The notes under the pieces: model-generated | The model's database searches: none | What the model was told of the DNA's origin: nothing | What the model saw: only the letters and a program-made list of their open reading frames with translations | Shown here: one piece after another, positions 3,517-5,740 of the stretch | How positions within the stretch are numbered: position 1 is the first letter of the stretch | Layout: every line of letters starts with the position of its first letter | Position numbers and translations under genes: made by a program | Assembly (NCBI GenBank): GCA_023432885.1 | Contig: JAEZEU010000331.1 | Coordinates: forward strand, 1-5,740 | Origin: Pseudomonadota bacterium | Lineage (GTDB): Bacteria; Pseudomonadota; Alphaproteobacteria; Rhizobiales; Xanthobacteraceae | Reading direction: 5' to 3' | Length of the DNA: 5,740 nt

Positions 3517-5740
3517 GCCGGCGGCGCGAGCAGGGCTTCCCGGGCCGCGACGCCATTCTCGCCTTCATCCGCGCCCATCCCGGTAAGGTCGGCACCCGCG
3601 AGATTGCGCGCGAGTTCGGACTGAAGAATGCCGACCGCGCCGAGCTGAAGCGCATCTTGCGCGAGCTTGCCGACGAAGGCTCCGTTGCAAGACGCCGCCG
3701 CAAGATGCACGAGCCGGCGGAATTGCCCCACACTGTGCTGGCCGACATCACCGGCCGCGACAGTGACGGTGAACTGCTCGCCTCGCCTACCGAATGGGAC
3801 GAGGAGGAAAGCGGCACCGCGCCAAAGATCCGTGTCGTACTTCCCCGCCGGCCACAGCCCGGCGCCACCGCCGGCGTCGGCGACCGCGCGCTGCTGCGCG
3901 TCGAGAGGACGGACGAGACCGACGGCACGCCCTATCGCGGCCGCATCATCCGCGTCATCGCGCACGCGAAAGCGCGCGCGCTCGGAATTTTTCGCAAGAA
4001 TCCCGACGGCAGCGGGCGCCTGGTTCCCGTCGACAAGAAGCAGGCGGGGCGCGAACTCAACATCGCGAAAGCCGACAGCATGGATGCCGAGGACGGCGAC
4101 CTCGTCAGCGTCGACATCGTCCGCACCCGCGCCTATGGCCTTGCCTCCGGTCGCGTAAAGGAACGGCTCGGCTCGCTCGCTAGCGAGAAGGCAATCAGCC
4201 TGATCGCGATCCACGCCCACGAAATTCCGCAGACCTTTACGCCGTCGGCGCTGCGTGAGGCCGAAGCCGCAAAGCCCGCGACTCTCGAAGGACGCGAGGA
4301 CTGGCGCGGCATCCCGCTCGTCACCATTGATCCGCCGGATGCCAAGGATCATGACGACGCCGTTCATGCCGAGCCTGATTCCGATCCCAACAACAAGGGC
4401 GGCTACATCGTCCATGTCGCCATCGCCGATGTGGCCTATTATGTGCGGCCGGGCTCCGCGCTCGATCGCGATGCGGTGACGCGCGGCAATTCCGTCTATT
4501 TTCCCGATCGCGTCGTGCCGATGCTGCCCGAGCGTATCTCCAACGACCTTTGTTCGCTGGTGCCGGGGGAGCCGCGCGGCGCGCTCGCCGTGCGGCTGGT
4601 GATCGGCGTCGATGGCCGCAAGCGCTCGCATTCCTTCCATCGCGTGCTGATGCGCTCGGCCGCAAAACTTCATTATGCGCAGGCGCAGGCCGCGATCGAC
4701 GGCCGCCCGGACGACATCGCCGGGCCCCTCCTCGATCCAATCCTGAAGCCGCTTTATGCAGCGTATGATCTGGTGAAGAAGGCGCGCGACGAGCGCGATC
4801 CACTCGATCTCGACCTGCCCGAGCGGAAAATCCTGCTCAAGCCTGACGGCACCGTCGATCGCGTCATTGTGCCGGAGCGGCTCGACGCACACCGGCTGAT
4901 CGAGGAGTTCATGATCTTGGCCAATGTGGCCGCCGCCGAGTCGCTGGAGAAGAAGAGCCTGCCGCTGATCTATCGCGTGCACGACCAGCCGACGCAGGAG
5001 AAAGTGCATAATCTCCAGGAGTTCCTGAAGACCCTAGACCTCTCCTTCGCCAAGGCCGGCGCGCTGAGGCCCACTGCGTTCAACCGCGTGCTGGCGCAGG
5101 TCAAGGGCGAGGATCACGAGCCGCTGGTCAACGAAGTGGTGCTGCGCTCGCAGGCGCAGGCGGAATATTCGGCGGAGAATTATGGCCATTTCGGCCTCAA
5201 TCTGCGCCGCTACGCGCATTTCACTTCTCCGATCAGGCGATACGCCGACCTGATCGTGCACCGCGCCCTGCTCCGCGCGCTCGGACTCGGGGAAGGAGCT
5301 CTTCCGTCGGACGAAACGATGGAGCATCTCGGCGAGATCGCAGCGCAAATTTCCGCAACCGAGCGCCGCGCAATGAAGGCCGAACGCGAGACCGCCGATC
5401 GGCTGATCGCGCATTTCCTCGCCGACCGAGTTGGTGCGACCTTCCAGGGCAGGATTTCCGGCGTCACCCGCGCCGGCCTGTTCGTCAAGCTGGACGATAC
5501 CGGCGCCGACGGCATTGTGCCGATCCGCACGCTCGGCACGGAATATTTCAACTACGACGAGACCCGTCACGCGCTGGTCGGTTCGCGCAGCGGTGCCATG
5601 CACCGGCTGGGGGACGTCGTGGACGTCCGTCTGGTAGAAGCTGCTCCTGTCGCTGGCGCACTTCGTTTCGAATTACTATCTGAAGGACGGACCGTAAAGC
5701 GCGGCAGTAAGCGCGAGGGCAAGCGCGACGTCCTGAGATC
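3513..5740 (+). CDS. rnr: Ribonuclease R (3'-5' exoribonuclease, RNB family), C-terminus cut by the window edge
   Basis: RNase R degrades RNA processively from the 3' end, including structured mRNA and rRNA, in RNA quality control and stress or cold adaptation. The frame is open from GTG at 3513 to the right edge: 742 residues against 813 in E. coli, so probably only the basic tail is missing. Residues about 8-66 form the N-terminal winged-helix domain (PGRDAILAFIR, GTREIAREFGL, ELKRILRELADEG). OB-fold/cold-shock regions follow to about 220. The RNB catalytic domain has IDPPDAKDHDDAV with D273, D279, D281 and D282, matching the four metal-binding aspartates of E. coli RNase R, plus NSVYFP (Y329) and HFTSPIRRYADL (569-580). 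An S1 RNA-binding domain spans about 640-722 (GRISGVTRAGLFVKL), and a basic tail starts near 726. E. coli has Phe where this protein has H280 inside the aspartate motif; I believe His is common in alphaproteobacteria. The gene overlaps topA and is presumably co-transcribed and translationally coupled with it. Confidence 0.97.
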   Translation, partial: MSRRREQGFPGRDAILAFIRAHPGKVGTREIAREFGLKNADRAELKRILRELADEGSVARRRRKMHEPAELPHTVLADITGRDSDGELLASPTEWDEEESGTAPKIRVVLPRRPQPGATAGVGDRALLRVERTDETDGTPYRGRIIRVIAHAKARALGIFRKNPDGSGRLVPVDKKQAGRELNIAKADSMDAEDGDLVSVDIVRTRAYGLASGRVKERLGSLASEKAISLIAIHAHEIPQTFTPSALREAEAAKPATLEGREDWRGIPLVTIDPPDAKDHDDAVHAEPDSDPNNKGGYIVHVAIADVAYYVRPGSALDRDAVTRGNSVYFPDRVVPMLPERISNDLCSLVPGEPRGALAVRLVIGVDGRKRSHSFHRVLMRSAAKLHYAQAQAAIDGRPDDIAGPLLDPILKPLYAAYDLVKKARDERDPLDLDLPERKILLKPDGTVDRVIVPERLDAHRLIEEFMILANVAAAESLEKKSLPLIYRVHDQPTQEKVHNLQEFLKTLDLSFAKAGALRPTAFNRVLAQVKGEDHEPLVNEVVLRSQAQAEYSAENYGHFGLNLRRYAHFTSPIRRYADLIVHRALLRALGLGEGALPSDETMEHLGEIAAQISATERRAMKAERETADRLIAHFLADRVGATFQGRISGVTRAGLFVKLDDTGADGIVPIRTLGTEYFNYDETRHALVGSRSGAMHRLGDVVDVRLVEAAPVAGALRFELLSEGRTVKRGSKREGKRDVLR

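Noticed and set aside
3254..4183. Arg/Pro/Ala-rich + strand frames at 3254-3586, 3667-4158 and 3794-4183
   Set aside because: These are off-frame readings of the topA tail and of rnr. The true rnr frame has no stop before the window edge and contains all the RNase R motifs.
3159..5009. 616-residue open frame on the - strand antisense to the topA end and most of rnr
   Set aside because: It is a shadow. The sense strand carries two unmistakable conserved enzymes with full catalytic motifs, and long antisense frames are common where third positions are almost all G or C. The translation shows no family signature.
5034..5603. 189-residue - strand frame antisense to rnr
   Set aside because: It is the shadow of the RNB C-terminal and S1 regions of RNase R, with no independent signal.
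1..5740. Mobile element, CRISPR array, tRNA, rRNA or toxin-antitoxin system
   Set aside because: No terminal inverted repeats with a transposase, no regularly spaced repeats, no tRNA-like cloverleaf and no such gene families are visible. The only repeats are the coding Lys/Ala tail and short hairpins.

Overview
The window looks like chromosomal DNA from a GC-rich alphaproteobacterium, most likely Bradyrhizobium or a close relative (Nitrobacteraceae). This rests on the strong G/C bias at third codon positions, the sequence style of TopA and RNase R, and the tightly coupled topA-rnr order. The genus is an inference from recalled family resemblance, since no search was run.

Layout. Bases 1-305 hold the 3' end of an HxlR-type winged-helix regulator on the + strand. 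It converges, with a gap of only 7 bases, on a small - strand gene (313-543) for an unrecognised protein of about 76 residues with an Arg-rich N-terminus and a helical body; its best start is TTG. Bases 544-759 contain no gene. They form the divergent control region between the small gene and topA: an A/T-richer patch, a candidate sigma-70-type promoter (660-688), and a GC-rich 12-bp hairpin followed by a short T-run (700-738). Bases 760-3516 encode a complete DNA topoisomerase I of 918 residues with one four-cysteine zinc ribbon, three cysteine-free GRFGPY-type repeats and a long Lys/Ala-rich tail. Its TGA overlaps the GTG start of rnr (GTGA), which encodes RNase R. The rnr frame stays open to the right edge, giving 742 residues with only the extreme C-terminus missing.

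How the genes fit together. topA and rnr look like one translationally coupled unit: a supercoil-relaxing enzyme followed by a 3'-5' exoribonuclease that handles structured RNA. The HxlR regulator and the small gene are neighbours but show no functional link in sequence.

No mobile element, CRISPR array, tRNA or rRNA is visible. The core genes are ordinary. The points most worth a second look are non-coding or at gene edges: the stem-loop in the topA leader, a second small stem-loop with the topA start codon in its loop, the hairpin just upstream of the rnr ribosome-binding site, and the unusual start of the small - strand gene.
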